Source of the DNA: Oscillospiraceae bacterium
GTDB taxonomy: Bacteria; Bacillota; Clostridia; Oscillospirales; Oscillospiraceae
DNA: 64,000 nucleotides
Direction of reading: 5' to 3'
NCBI GenBank assembly: GCA_017550645.1
Contig: JAFZOI010000016.1
Location: forward strand, 204,809-268,808
Under the pieces are notes generated by a model that was not told the origin of the DNA, ran no database searches, and saw nothing but the letters and a program-made list of their open reading frames with translations. The stretch's first letter is position 1; every line of letters begins with the position of its first letter. The translations under genes were made by a program, and so were the position numbers. This document shows, one piece after another, positions 8,419 through 16,712 of this stretch.

Positions 8419-9465
8419 TCAAGCGGCGGGATAGTTCTCCATTATATGGTCGCGCCACGCTTTGTACGCCATATGGAAATCCATGCCGAACGCCTCGTCG
8501 AACGTCTTTTTGCCGAAGCAGAACATGCTGACCGCCTCGAAGCCGCATCCGTCGTCCAGCCATGCGAGGAAGGACGCCGCCGAGAACGCCGTGAGCATCG
8601 TGTCGCCCGGCTCCGGGTACATCTTGCGCGAGAAGTCAGGCTCGGCGGTGACCGGCCAGCTCTCGCAGAGGCTGCCCCAGTGCGTCAGGCCCTTGTCAAA
8701 GCCGAACCGCGCGCAGGCGTCGTAGAAAGTGCGCATGTCCGCATAGGTAAAGTTCTCCGGGTCTATCCCTCCGGCGACGCACTGCGAATAGTAAGGGAGC
8801 TCCGGTGTCATGAGCCACTCGTCCGCGGCCTCGGTGTAGGGATTCAGGCACGTGCCGACGTACCACGCGTAGCCGAGCTGCTCCCAGCCGTTCGCGACGC
8901 CGTCCATCAGGGCGAGCAGATACTCGAACTCCCTGTGCGTCCCGAGCTCGTTATAGCGGATGGTGAGCCGGTCTTCCTCGATCTGATACCCGTACGGGTT
9001 GTCTATTCTGACCACGAGCGGGAGCTCCGCGAGCTCCGACGGATACGCCTCGCCCGCGTTTTCGCGCAGATAGTCGCGCACGAAGGCGAGCCCCGCCTCC
9101 GTCCGGTATACGAGACCGGGGAGCTCCGACTCGTCCTCGAGGCCCTGCAGGCGCAGCATGTCGAGATATACGTGGAGCTCGAAGCCGTCGCCGTAGACCT
9201 CCAGCACGCGCGCGTTTTTTATCTCGTCCGGGAGCGAAAGCGCCGCGTAGTCGGCAGCTCCCGTCACGCGGACGGTCTGCGTCTTGGCGTCGTATTCGAC
9301 CATCGGCTCGGGGGAAGGTTCTGGCGTCGGCTCGGGCGTCGGCTCGGCGGCAGACTCGGCCGGGGGCGCCTCTTCGACGGAGGCGGGCTCAGGGGCGGAG
9401 CCGCATCCGGCCAAAACGCACAGCAGCATACAGGCGGCCGACAATACCGCGATCACTCGTTTCAA
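8419..9465 (-). CDS. Predicted lipoprotein of unknown function
   Basis: A 348-residue exported lipoprotein: Lys-Arg followed by a hydrophobic segment and the lipobox LAGC at Cys21, then a Pro/Glu/Thr-rich linker (about residues 25-55, repeats of PTPEP) and a globular domain with many Trp and Tyr. The start is a TTG with GGAG 7 bases upstream. The mature domain is not recognised. It probably sits on the outer face of the membrane. Confidence 0.7.
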   Translation of the reverse strand: MKRVIAVLSAACMLLCVLAGCGSAPEPASVEEAPPAESAAEPTPEPTPEPSPEPMVEYDAKTQTVRVTGAADYAALSLPDEIKNARVLEVYGDGFELHVYLDMLRLQGLEDESELPGLVYRTEAGLAFVRDYLRENAGEAYPSELAELPLVVRIDNPYGYQIEEDRLTIRYNELGTHREFEYLLALMDGVANGWEQLGYAWYVGTCLNPYTEAADEWLMTPELPYYSQCVAGGIDPENFTYADMRTFYDACARFGFDKGLTHWGSLCESWPVTAEPDFSRKMYPEPGDTMLTAFSAASFLAWLDDGCGFEAVSMFCFGKKTFDEAFGMDFHMAYKAWRDHIMENYPAA

Positions 9466-9543
9466 GAAAACACTCCTTTCGCGCTCCTGCGATAAAACCT
9501 TGTCATCGTCATTCCCGTCACACGGAGAGGCGGAAAAGCCGTC

Positions 9544-10311
9544 CTATCTCTCCTGCGGCCATGTGCTGTCCGGCCAGGGTTCGCCGCCGGAAAGGGCCTC
9601 GTAAGTATCGATCACGACAGCCGTATCGCCAGTGACCTTCTGCATGACGAAGCGCATGTGATCTTCGGGGATGGAAACGCAGCCGCCGGTAAACGGCTTT
9701 GCCGGAGCGAGACAGTGCAGGAATATAGCCGAGCCCAGTCCCGGCGTGCCCTCTTCGTTATAGCTGATGTTGAGGCAGTATTGATAGTGATAGGGATAAT
9801 CGACGATGTGCTCCGAGTCGCCGCTTTCCAGATCGAGCCCCGGCAGCTCCTTGAGGCTGACGAGCTTGTTGTATTGATAGCCCTCGCGCGGATCGCCGGA
9901 CCAATACGTGTCGCCGTCGACCTTTACGTAAGGGATCGCGCAGCCCGGATCGTCGGCTATGCCGAAGGCGCGGTTAAAATGAAATACGCCGGTCGGAGTT
10001 TTGGCGTCGCCCTCTCTCGTCTTGCCCAGGCCGTTTTTGCCGATAAAGCCGGGAGATGTCATGATCATATGCCAGCTCCCGTCGCTCTGCTTGACGTGCA
10101 GGGATATCCACGCGTCGGTGGCGTCCTCGCTGAACGCGGCGACGATGAGCATCTGATCCGCGTCCCGGGCGGCGTCGAGCTTCCCGACCCAGTCGGGCGA
10201 AGCCACGTCTATCCCTTTGTAGCCGCTCTGAGGCTCGGCGACCTTGCCGCATCCGGCCAGAGCCGAGGCAAGCATCAGCAGGCACACGACGGCGAGCAGT
10301 ATCTTTTTCAT
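9544..10311 (-). CDS. L,D-transpeptidase (YkuD) lipoprotein
   Basis: A 255-residue lipoprotein with lipobox ALAGC (Cys about 20). The catalytic domain carries GDAKTPTGVFHF near the middle and the hallmark FLHCLAPAKPFTGGCVSI, where His and the final Cys are the active residues of YkuD-type L,D-transpeptidases. Such enzymes crosslink or modify peptidoglycan, or act as carboxypeptidases. The family is usually anchored by a signal or TM helix; a lipid anchor here is consistent with wall work at the membrane surface. Confidence 0.85.
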   Translation of the reverse strand: MKKILLAVVCLLMLASALAGCGKVAEPQSGYKGIDVASPDWVGKLDAARDADQMLIVAAFSEDATDAWISLHVKQSDGSWHMIMTSPGFIGKNGLGKTREGDAKTPTGVFHFNRAFGIADDPGCAIPYVKVDGDTYWSGDPREGYQYNKLVSLKELPGLDLESGDSEHIVDYPYHYQYCLNISYNEEGTPGLGSAIFLHCLAPAKPFTGGCVSIPEDHMRFVMQKVTGDTAVVIDTYEALSGGEPWPDSTWPQER

Positions 10312-10388
10312 TATTCTTCCTCCTGTCTATGCAGATCGGAACGCATATCCGGGGACGATCCTCCCCGGCCGCTCCGGGCATTTATACG

Positions 10389-11171
10389 TCACTCTTTCCG
10401 GAGTATGTCCAGCGTATGGTGTGAGGCCCCGATAAGGTCCTGCCGCTCGCAGGTCGCGAAGTGAAAATCCATCCACTTGGCGAACGTCTCGTCGTCCATG
10501 GCGTCGATATGCTCGCGCATGTAATTGGTCGCTCCGTCCGTCGCGACGAGCTTAACTCTCCTGACGGGCACCGCCGCGTCGAGCTCCGCTATCTCCTCCG
10601 TGCGCACGAGTTCGAAGACCTCCTTCGGGTCGCTGACGCAGTGCCAGTCGGGCGTCAGCAGCCCGAGGTCCATCACTTCGCGCAGATTGTTCATCCCGAA
10701 CACATACTGGATGACGGTCGGCTCGTTCATGCAGTAGGCGACCAGGATATGCCCGCCCGGTCTCGTCACGCGCGCCGCCTCGGAGAGCGCCCGCAGCTTG
10801 TCCTCCTTCGTATAGAGGTGATACATCGGGCCGAGCAGCATCGTGAGGTCAAAAGACCCGTCGGGAAAGGCGGCGAGGTCCAGAGCGTTCCCCTGCATCG
10901 CCGCTATCGGTTCCGTGCCGTCCAGCTTCGAGCGCAGTATCTCCAGATTGTGCTCGACGAGCTCGACCGCCGTCACGCGCAGGCCGCGCTTAGCCAGCGT
11001 CACGCTGTAGCGCCCCGTGCCGGCTCCGACTTCGAGAACGGCGGGGTCGGGAACGCCCGCAAGGCACTCCTCTATGTACCTCATCGTGGTCAGGTATTCC
11101 ACCTGCCCGTGACGTGAAAGGAGGCGCCCCTCCTCGTTATATGCATTGTAGTATTCTTCAAGATAGTTCAT
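10389..11171 (-). CDS. Class I SAM-dependent methyltransferase (paralogue of 7214-8011)
   Basis: A 260-residue methyltransferase with VLEVGAGTGRYSVTLA as the SAM loop, VTAVELVEHN after strand 2 and LLGPMYHLY after strand 4. It shares a characteristic N-terminus (SRHGQVEYLTTMRYIEE) with the gene 3 kb downstream, so the two come from one duplication and have since diverged. The C-terminus ends in HHTLDILRKE. Substrate unknown. Confidence 0.85.
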   Translation of the reverse strand: MNYLEEYYNAYNEEGRLLSRHGQVEYLTTMRYIEECLAGVPDPAVLEVGAGTGRYSVTLAKRGLRVTAVELVEHNLEILRSKLDGTEPIAAMQGNALDLAAFPDGSFDLTMLLGPMYHLYTKEDKLRALSEAARVTRPGGHILVAYCMNEPTVIQYVFGMNNLREVMDLGLLTPDWHCVSDPKEVFELVRTEEIAELDAAVPVRRVKLVATDGATNYMREHIDAMDDETFAKWMDFHFATCERQDLIGASHHTLDILRKE

Positions 11172-11222
11172 TGTCTCTTCTCCGGAAGTCTGCCCGCGGA
11201 AAGACCGTTTCGGTGGGTCAGG

Positions 11223-12389
11223 CTATCTCGACGCGGAGTCGCGCGTCAAAGACGCGACGACTTCGCAGTGCTTCGTGTGCGGGAACATGTCGACCGGCTG
11301 GATGCGGCGGACGCGGTAGCCCGAGCCGGTAAAAAGGGCGAGGTCGCGGGCGAGCGTTTCGGGCTCGCAGGAGACGTAGACGATCCTCTCCGGCGCCGCC
11401 TTGACGGCCGAGCGGATGAAGCGCGCGCTGCTCCCGGCGCGGGGCGGGTCCATGACGAGCGCGTCGAGCTTTTCGCCCCGCTCCGCCATGGCCTCCATGA
11501 AGGCCGTCGCGTCGCCCCTGTAAAACTCGGCGTTGTCGGCGCCGTTCATGCGGGCGTTAAGCTTCGCGTCGCGGACGGCGTCGGAATTCAGTTCGACGCC
11601 GATGACGCGCCCTGCCGAGTCGGAGGCGGCGATGCCTATCGTCCCCGTCCCGCAGTAGGCGTCGAGCAGGGTCTCGCTGCCTTTCAGGTCGAGAAAGTCG
11701 AGCGCGGTCCGGTACAGCGTCCCCGTCATGGCGGGATTTACCTGATAAAACGAGTTCGGCGAGATGCGGAAGGTCTTCCCGAGGAGCGTATCGACGATGC
11801 TGCCCGCGCCGTAAAGCGCCTCGTTCTCTCGTCCGAGCGTCAGCGGGAGCGGATCGGCGCAGACGTTGTGCACGACGGTCGTTATCCCCGGCATGCGGCG
11901 CAGAAGATTCTCCACGAAGGCGTTTTTCGAGGGGAGCTGCCGCGTCTGCGTGACGACGACGACCATGAGCTCGCCCGAATAGAGCCCGCGGCGAACGAGC
12001 ACGTGGCGCACGTCCCCCGTCCGGCCGTCCCACGGCCTTATGCGGAGCTCCCGCAGCGTATCGCGCACGTGCGCGACGGCCCCGGAGCAGACTTCGTCCT
12101 CTATCATGCAGCCCTCGACCGGGACGACGCGCCCCGAGCCCGACTGATATACGCCGGATACGAGGCCCGCGCGCGTCTTTGCGAAGCCGGCCTGAACCTT
12201 GCAGCGGTAGTGATAGGGCTCCTCCATGCCGATGATGCGGCCGACGTGCCCGAAGCGGCCGAGGAGCGCGACGCAGCGCCCCTGCTTATAGCGGAGCTGC
12301 TCGGGGTAGGTCAGGTTCTGGAGCTGGCAGCCGCCGCATTTTTTGAACACGGGGCAACCGTTGCCCCGGAGCTCCGGATCGTATGGCAT
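11223..12389 (-). CDS. RlmD/TrmA-family 23S rRNA (uracil-5-)-methyltransferase
   Basis: A 388-residue RNA m5U methyltransferase. The 4Fe-4S cysteines are near the N-terminus (CPVFKKCGGCQLQ plus a later Cys in the 60-110 region). The C-terminal SAM domain has LLDAYCGTGTIGIAA, VMDPPRAGSS and the catalytic nucleophile in IVYVSCEPETLARDL. There is no N-terminal TRAM domain, unlike the homologue at 30176-31537. Target base is likely U1939 or U747 of 23S rRNA by family. Confidence 0.88.
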   Translation of the reverse strand: MPYDPELRGNGCPVFKKCGGCQLQNLTYPEQLRYKQGRCVALLGRFGHVGRIIGMEEPYHYRCKVQAGFAKTRAGLVSGVYQSGSGRVVPVEGCMIEDEVCSGAVAHVRDTLRELRIRPWDGRTGDVRHVLVRRGLYSGELMVVVVTQTRQLPSKNAFVENLLRRMPGITTVVHNVCADPLPLTLGRENEALYGAGSIVDTLLGKTFRISPNSFYQVNPAMTGTLYRTALDFLDLKGSETLLDAYCGTGTIGIAASDSAGRVIGVELNSDAVRDAKLNARMNGADNAEFYRGDATAFMEAMAERGEKLDALVMDPPRAGSSARFIRSAVKAAPERIVYVSCEPETLARDLALFTGSGYRVRRIQPVDMFPHTKHCEVVASLTRDSASR

Positions 12390-12405
12390 GGTCTACTCCT
12401 TCAGC

Positions 12406-12566
12406 GTAACCGCTGATAAAATCGAAGTGCGCAGATCGTCGAGCGGATTTTTCGTCCGGCGAAGACGAAAAATCGCAGGAATACTTTGTGTATTTCAAGA
12501 TTTTGAGGCAAAGCCGGGCGGGAAATAAGCCGACAAGATGTGTGCGGCGATTTGATCAGCGGTTAC
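12406..12566. repeat. Palindromic (MITE/REP-like) element with 19-bp terminal inverted repeats
   Basis: The left end 12406-12424 and the right end 12548-12566 are inverted copies matching at 18 of 19 bases. Inside lies a perfect 11-bp hairpin (12436-12446 with 12454-12464, 7-base loop). The inner flanks of the two arms also show weaker inverted similarity. The element begins 17 bases upstream of the rRNA methyltransferase start and runs into the 3' end of the glycosylase gene. No coding capacity. Confidence 0.7.
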
Positions 12567-13046
12567 CAGTACGCGATAGCTCTCGACGAGCTTATCGAAG
12601 CTCACGGCGCAGTTGGCCGGCGAGGTCGATGGCAGGCGCACGGACTCAATGCCCGTGCGCGGGAGATTGAACTTGCGGTAGTATTTGTCCGCGGCGGCGC
12701 CGGTCGTGAATATGCGATCTATCTTCGTGCGCCCGAGGAGCCACGGGATGTCCGACGGGACGGGGTTTTTGATAGACGTGTCGCTCGCGCCGAGAATGTC
12801 GCACTCGACGAGCGAATCCCAGAGCGCGATCCCGTTTGAGAGCGCGAGCGCGCGCTTTTCCTCGATCGTGCGCGGCTCCGGCGCGCCGAATACCGCCGCG
12901 AGGACCCGCCAGAAGCGGTTTTGCGGGTGGCCGTAGTAAAAGGCCTGCTCGCGCGACTTCGGCGACGGCATCGAGCCGAGTATGAGCGTCCGGCTCTCCG
13001 CGTCCCAGAGCGGCGGGAAGCCGTGGGTCACGTGGGTATACTCCAT
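12495..13046 (-). CDS. DNA-deoxyinosine glycosylase (UDG superfamily family 6)
   Basis: A 183-residue DNA repair glycosylase. VTHGFPPLWD, LILGSMPSPKSREQAFYYGH, PQNRFWRVLA and LPSTSPANCA are the conserved blocks of the hypoxanthine-DNA glycosylase branch; the enzyme removes deaminated adenine from DNA. The last roughly 20 residues (after about 163) are encoded by the palindromic element at 12406-12566, so the natural C-terminus has been replaced or extended. The AlkD-type gene lies immediately upstream. Confidence 0.85.
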   Translation of the reverse strand: MEYTHVTHGFPPLWDAESRTLILGSMPSPKSREQAFYYGHPQNRFWRVLAAVFGAPEPRTIEEKRALALSNGIALWDSLVECDILGASDTSIKNPVPSDIPWLLGRTKIDRIFTTGAAADKYYRKFNLPRTGIESVRLPSTSPANCAVSFDKLVESYRVLVTADQIAAHILSAYFPPGFASKS

Positions 13047-13047
13047 C

Positions 13048-13722
13048 TTATCTCCTCAGGCCGCGAAGGAGCTCCTTGCGCCCGGCGGGAACGCGGAAGC
13101 TCTCGCAGGTCTTGCTTATGGTCTTGTTGTGCGTCCATTTATCCAGCCGCCCGCCCTCAATGTAGGGCAGAGCCGCGTCCCACTGCTTGGCAAGCGCCGT
13201 CGCGAAAAACCACGCGACCATCATGCGGACGTAATATTCCTCCGAGCGGACGGCGGCGGGGATCTCAAGAAGCTCCGGGGAAAAGTCCGAGTCGAGGAAA
13301 AAGCGCATGAGCATGCCTATGCCGAAGCGGCAGGTATAGACTTTCTCCGACGCCGCCCAGCGGCGGATATCCCGGAGCAGCGCGGGCCTGTCCTCAGCCA
13401 GCGCGCGCGGCGCGAGCGTGTCGCAGACGGCCCAGTTGTCGACGTAGGGCAGGAAGCGCTCCGTCTCAATGATACACTCTTCGCGGCCGCGCAGACCCGT
13501 GACGAGCAGGCCGTGGAGCATGTTCTCATCGTAGTATTCGTGCGGCAGCTCCGCGAGGAAGGCCGCGGCCTCCGGCGAGCCCGCGAGCTCCTTTGCGAGC
13601 TTGCGAAGCTCCGGGACGCGCACGCCGATAAAGGCTTCCGGCGCGACGCCGGGCGTGAGCTTGGCCTGAAACGCGGCGTAATCCCCGTCGCGCAGGGCGA
13701 AAAGCCGCTCCCTTACCGTCAT
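13048..13722 (-). CDS. DNA alkylation repair protein, AlkD-like
   Basis: A 224-residue all-helical HEAT-like repeat protein. GVRVPELRKLAKEL near residue 50, EYYDENMLHGLLV, the FLPYVDNWAVCDTL block and YVRMMVAWFFATAL are characteristic of AlkD enzymes, which excise N3- and N7-alkylated purines. Its TAA stop is one base from the glycosylase start codon's operon neighbour, and its ATG overlaps the upstream stop, so the two repair genes are cotranscribed. Confidence 0.88.
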   Translation of the reverse strand: MTVRERLFALRDGDYAAFQAKLTPGVAPEAFIGVRVPELRKLAKELAGSPEAAAFLAELPHEYYDENMLHGLLVTGLRGREECIIETERFLPYVDNWAVCDTLAPRALAEDRPALLRDIRRWAASEKVYTCRFGIGMLMRFFLDSDFSPELLEIPAAVRSEEYYVRMMVAWFFATALAKQWDAALPYIEGGRLDKWTHNKTISKTCESFRVPAGRKELLRGLRR

Positions 13723-14387
13723 TCCCGCGCCGCCCTTCTCTCGGACGCCTTCGCGCGGGCCTTGCCGAGCGCGCGCAGGGCGACGCTTATGCCGAAGGCG
13801 AGGCCGCCGATAATGAGCACGACGGGGACGAGCATCTTCGTCCCGAGGGCAAAGAAATAATACCAGTCGCGCGAGCGGTCGACAGTCCCGTCCGGCGCGG
13901 CGGTCAGCATGATGGGGACTATGTAATAAATCGCGTAAAGGCCGACGGGGATGAGCGAGAGGATATTCGCGCGAAAGCGCAGGTGCCGCGCGTCCTCGAA
14001 GAAGATGAACGCGAGCGCGCCGAGGACGGGGATAAGGAAATGGAAGCAGAAGTTATAGCGCCGGAAAAGCGAAAAGTACCCCGTCGGCACGAGCGGCGAG
14101 AGAAAGAGCGCCACGACGAGAAAGGTCAGCATGACGGACGCCGCCGAGACGAGCAGCAGCGCCGTCAGCCACAGGGGCGACTTTTTCCTGGCGCGCAGGA
14201 CGGCCGCAATGACGGCGGCGACGCCCATGAGGATATTGGAATCGACCGTAAAATACCTGAGCGCGCGGGCCCCGCGCGAGCCGAGCGGGCCCTCTATCCC
14301 CGCCATCATCCAGACAGAATTGGCCACGACGAGGGCGGCGATCAGGATATAAAACCAGAACGCGAAAACGTCTTTTTTCGTCTTCAT
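13719..14387 (-). CDS. Pr6Pr-like membrane protein
   Basis: A 222-residue integral membrane protein with about six hydrophobic segments. The YFTVDSNILMGVAAVI motif after the first loop and the later RYNFCFHFLIPVLG resemble the Pr6Pr family of uncharacterised membrane proteins. A TTG further upstream (14426) overlaps the DUF5131 stop, but GGAG 7-8 bases before the ATG at 14387 decides the start. Function unknown. Confidence 0.65.
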   Translation of the reverse strand: MKTKKDVFAFWFYILIAALVVANSVWMMAGIEGPLGSRGARALRYFTVDSNILMGVAAVIAAVLRARKKSPLWLTALLLVSAASVMLTFLVVALFLSPLVPTGYFSLFRRYNFCFHFLIPVLGALAFIFFEDARHLRFRANILSLIPVGLYAIYYIVPIMLTAAPDGTVDRSRDWYYFFALGTKMLVPVVLIIGGLAFGISVALRALGKARAKASERRAARE

Positions 14388-14422
14388 ATTCTCACTCCGA
14401 AGCCCCCGCCGGGGGCGTTTTC

Positions 14423-15199
14423 TCAAAGAGGCAGCTCGAGCTGCTCGGCGGTCGGCTCCGGCGGGCGCTTTCTCCGCTCTCCGGGGCCGGGTATGTCTAT
14501 GCCCGCCTTCTTCGCCTGCACGTGCTGAAGGCGGCGCGGGATCTTATAGAGCTTTCCGCCGCGCACAAAGCGCGCGCCGGTCTGATGGAAGCTGAAAGGG
14601 ACTCCCCGCTCGGCGCAGGCGTCCCGCAGGGCGAGCACCCACTCGAAGTCGCAGGGCCGCGCGTCCTTTCCCGACTCGCCGCCCGCGCAGACCTCCTCCA
14701 CGCAGCCGAGCCACGGGGAGACGTCTATGTGTCCGAGCAGCGGCTCGGCGACGATGAGCCTGCGCTTTATCGGGAGCTCCGCGAAGACGGGCAGGCGGCG
14801 CTCCGCCATCTCCTGATTTTCGACCGTGCAGCCGACGACGACGTTATCGTACCCGTCGCCCCAGTCGGGCGGGAGGCAGCTTCCTATTCGCTCGATGCGC
14901 TTTGTGAAAAAGCAGAAGGTGCAGTCCGAGCGCTCGCGCATCATCTTCCAGCAGTCGGGCCGCCAGTCGTCAGCGTCCGCGAGCAGAAAGTCGGACGTGA
15001 AGCACGTATAGACCCAGCTCCCGAGGGGGAGCTTCCAGCCGCCGGAGCGGTCGCGCCGGAGGGGCAGGTCGAAGGCGGCGGTCTTCCGGCATTTCGAGGC
15101 GGTCCCGCCGAAGGCCTCGTCGCGGCGGTATACGTAGCAGTGCGCGCAGCCGGGGCTTATCTTCGTGCAACCGTGCCACGGGTTCCAGCCGTCGTACAT
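14423..15199 (-). CDS. DUF5131 / phage Gp37-Gp68 family protein
   Basis: A 258-residue protein with the family signature WNPWHGCTKISPGCAHCYV, in which the Cys residues resemble a radical-SAM cluster loop, followed by WVYTCFTSDFLLADADDWR, FFTKRIERI and CAGGESGKDARPCD. Members occur in phages and bacterial genomes and have no firmly established role. Here it follows a good promoter (15234-15262) and a GGAGGAG site, and no phage genes are nearby. Confidence 0.8.
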   Translation of the reverse strand: MYDGWNPWHGCTKISPGCAHCYVYRRDEAFGGTASKCRKTAAFDLPLRRDRSGGWKLPLGSWVYTCFTSDFLLADADDWRPDCWKMMRERSDCTFCFFTKRIERIGSCLPPDWGDGYDNVVVGCTVENQEMAERRLPVFAELPIKRRLIVAEPLLGHIDVSPWLGCVEEVCAGGESGKDARPCDFEWVLALRDACAERGVPFSFHQTGARFVRGGKLYKIPRRLQHVQAKKAGIDIPGPGERRKRPPEPTAEQLELPL

Positions 15200-15233
15200 G
15201 CGCCGCTCCTCCTAACTATAACTTAATTATAAT

Positions 15234-15262
15234 ATTATATATCTGTATGCGCCCGCGGGCAA
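15234..15262 (-). promoter_or_regulatory. SigA-type promoter for the DUF5131 gene
   Basis: On the minus strand TTGCCC (15257-15262) is followed after 17 bases by TATAAT (15234-15239). It lies about 35 bases upstream of the ATG at 15199 and immediately beyond the terminator of the molybdenum operon. Confidence 0.75.
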
Positions 15263-15300
15263 GAAAAAAAAGAACGGCCGGGCAGATACCCGGCCGTTCG
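15262..15300 (-). terminator. Intrinsic terminator of the molybdenum operon
   Basis: An 11-bp perfect stem, 15272-15282 with 15289-15299, with a 6-base loop, followed on the minus strand by a run of eight U. It lies 12 bases after the stop of the last operon gene. Confidence 0.9.
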
Positions 15301-15311
15301 CTGTATCGTTT

Positions 15312-16196
15312 TCAGGCGTAAATTTCCCGCTCGGAGACGCATTCGCTCTTTATCTTACCGACGAGGCTCTCCAGCGCCGCGACGACGTGCGGGCGGATGT
15401 CCCCGCCGATGAGGACGTACATGATGTCGTCGCCGACGGAAAGGCGGCCGCGGTTTAGCCAGACGCGGACGTACTTTATCCCGTCAAGGTCGTACGTCTC
15501 GCGGATGGCGGCCTCGACCTTCTCCGCGTCGTAGGAAAACTCCATGCCCGCTACGGGCGGAAGATCCGTCCTGCCGCCGCGCGCCTGCTCTCTCGGAGTG
15601 AGGCGCACGACGCCGTTATGGATGAGATACATGCCTACCTCGCGCGAGGCCATCTCGCGCTTTGCTTCGCGAAGCCACGCGTCGGCGGAGGGCGGAGTGT
15701 CGCCCTGCGAGGCGCATTCGGCCGAGCCCGCCGAGGCGAGCATCTTGAGCCCGTGGTCGAGCGCGGGAAGGACGGCCTGCAGGTTCTCCCTCGCGGCCTT
15801 CTCGCTGCCGGGGAGGTTCACGATGAGCGTTCCGCCCCTGATGCCCGCGGCGGCTCTCGAGAGGCAGCCGCGCGGAGTTATCTTCATGCTCTCGGCGCGC
15901 ATCAGCTCGGGGATGCCGCGCGTCTCGCGCTCGACGACGGCGAGCGTCGCCTCCGGGGTCACGTCCCGCGGGGAAAAGCCCGTCCCGCCCGTCGTGACGG
16001 CGAGCGATATCTTTTCGTCGGCGCATCTTATCAGCTCGGCCTTTATCATGTCGAGCTCGTCGGGCACGACGGACGCGCTCACGACCTCGTAGCCCGCATT
16101 TTCGAGCATGTCGCGGACGGCGGGGCCGCTCGTATCGACGCGCTCGCCGGCGTAGCCCTTGTCGCTGACGGTTATGACTGCTGCGGTGTAGCTCAT
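15312..16196 (-). CDS. MogA/MoaB-type molybdopterin adenylyltransferase fused to a MoaE-like domain
   Basis: A 294-residue two-domain protein. Residues 1 to about 165 are a MoCF domain with VTTGGTGFSPRDVTPEA and the LIVNLPGSEKAA loop, as in MogA/MoaB, which adenylate molybdopterin. Residues about 175-294 resemble MoaE, the large subunit of molybdopterin synthase: VGMYLIHNGVVR, a long helix, then LNRGRLSVGDDIMYVLIGG. The usual MoaE C-terminal Lys-rich catalytic tail (K..P.WK) is replaced by KIKSECVSEREIYA, so catalysis is uncertain. No moaD is seen nearby. The ATG overlaps the moaC stop. Confidence 0.8.
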   Translation of the reverse strand: MSYTAAVITVSDKGYAGERVDTSGPAVRDMLENAGYEVVSASVVPDELDMIKAELIRCADEKISLAVTTGGTGFSPRDVTPEATLAVVERETRGIPELMRAESMKITPRGCLSRAAAGIRGGTLIVNLPGSEKAARENLQAVLPALDHGLKMLASAGSAECASQGDTPPSADAWLREAKREMASREVGMYLIHNGVVRLTPREQARGGRTDLPPVAGMEFSYDAEKVEAAIRETYDLDGIKYVRVWLNRGRLSVGDDIMYVLIGGDIRPHVVAALESLVGKIKSECVSEREIYA

Positions 16197-16690
16197 GCCT
16201 CTTCCTCCCTGTGGAAATCTCCGTGCGCGCCGCCCGTCTTTTCGAGCAGGCGCAGGTCCGTTATGACCATGTCCTTCTGGACGGCCTTGCACATGTCGTA
16301 GACCGTCAGCGCGGCGGTCGCGGCGGCGGTCAGCGCCTCCATCTCGACGCCCGTCCTGCCCGTGCAGGAGACGGTCGCCTTGATTTCGACCGAGAGCTTC
16401 TCCTCGTCGAGGCTGAGATCGAGGTCTATCCCGCCGAGGGCGATGGGGTGGCACATGGGGATGACGTCCGGCGTGCGCTTGGCGCCCATGACGCCCGCGA
16501 CCTGCGCGACGGTCAGCACGTCGCCCTTTTTCATGCCGCCGGACTTGATGAGCCCGAACGTCTCGCGGCTCACGAACACGGAGACGGCGGCGGTCGCCCT
16601 GCGCTCGGTGACGTCCTTGTCGCCGACGTTGACCATCTTCGCGCGCCCCTGCGCGTTAAAATGCGTGAAATCCTCCTGATTTTTGACCAT
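16193..16690 (-). CDS. moaC: Cyclic pyranopterin monophosphate synthase MoaC
   Basis: A 165-residue enzyme that, after MoaA, forms cyclic pyranopterin monophosphate from the 3',8-cyclo-GTP intermediate. FNAQGRAKMVNVGDKDVTERRA, TPDVIPMCHPIALGG and VEMEALTAAATAALTVYDM are the conserved MoaC blocks, including the active-site His in MCHPI. A strong AAGGAGGG site precedes the ATG. Fifth to seventh position in the mod-moa operon fits pathway order after moaA. Confidence 0.95.
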   Translation of the reverse strand: MVKNQEDFTHFNAQGRAKMVNVGDKDVTERRATAAVSVFVSRETFGLIKSGGMKKGDVLTVAQVAGVMGAKRTPDVIPMCHPIALGGIDLDLSLDEEKLSVEIKATVSCTGRTGVEMEALTAAATAALTVYDMCKAVQKDMVITDLRLLEKTGGAHGDFHREEEA

Positions 16691-16712
16691 GGGGGACCCT
16701 CCTTACGGCGGC

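Noticed and set aside
12286..12498. 70-codon frame across the palindromic element
   Set aside because: It reads through the inverted repeat, and has no start site or domain.
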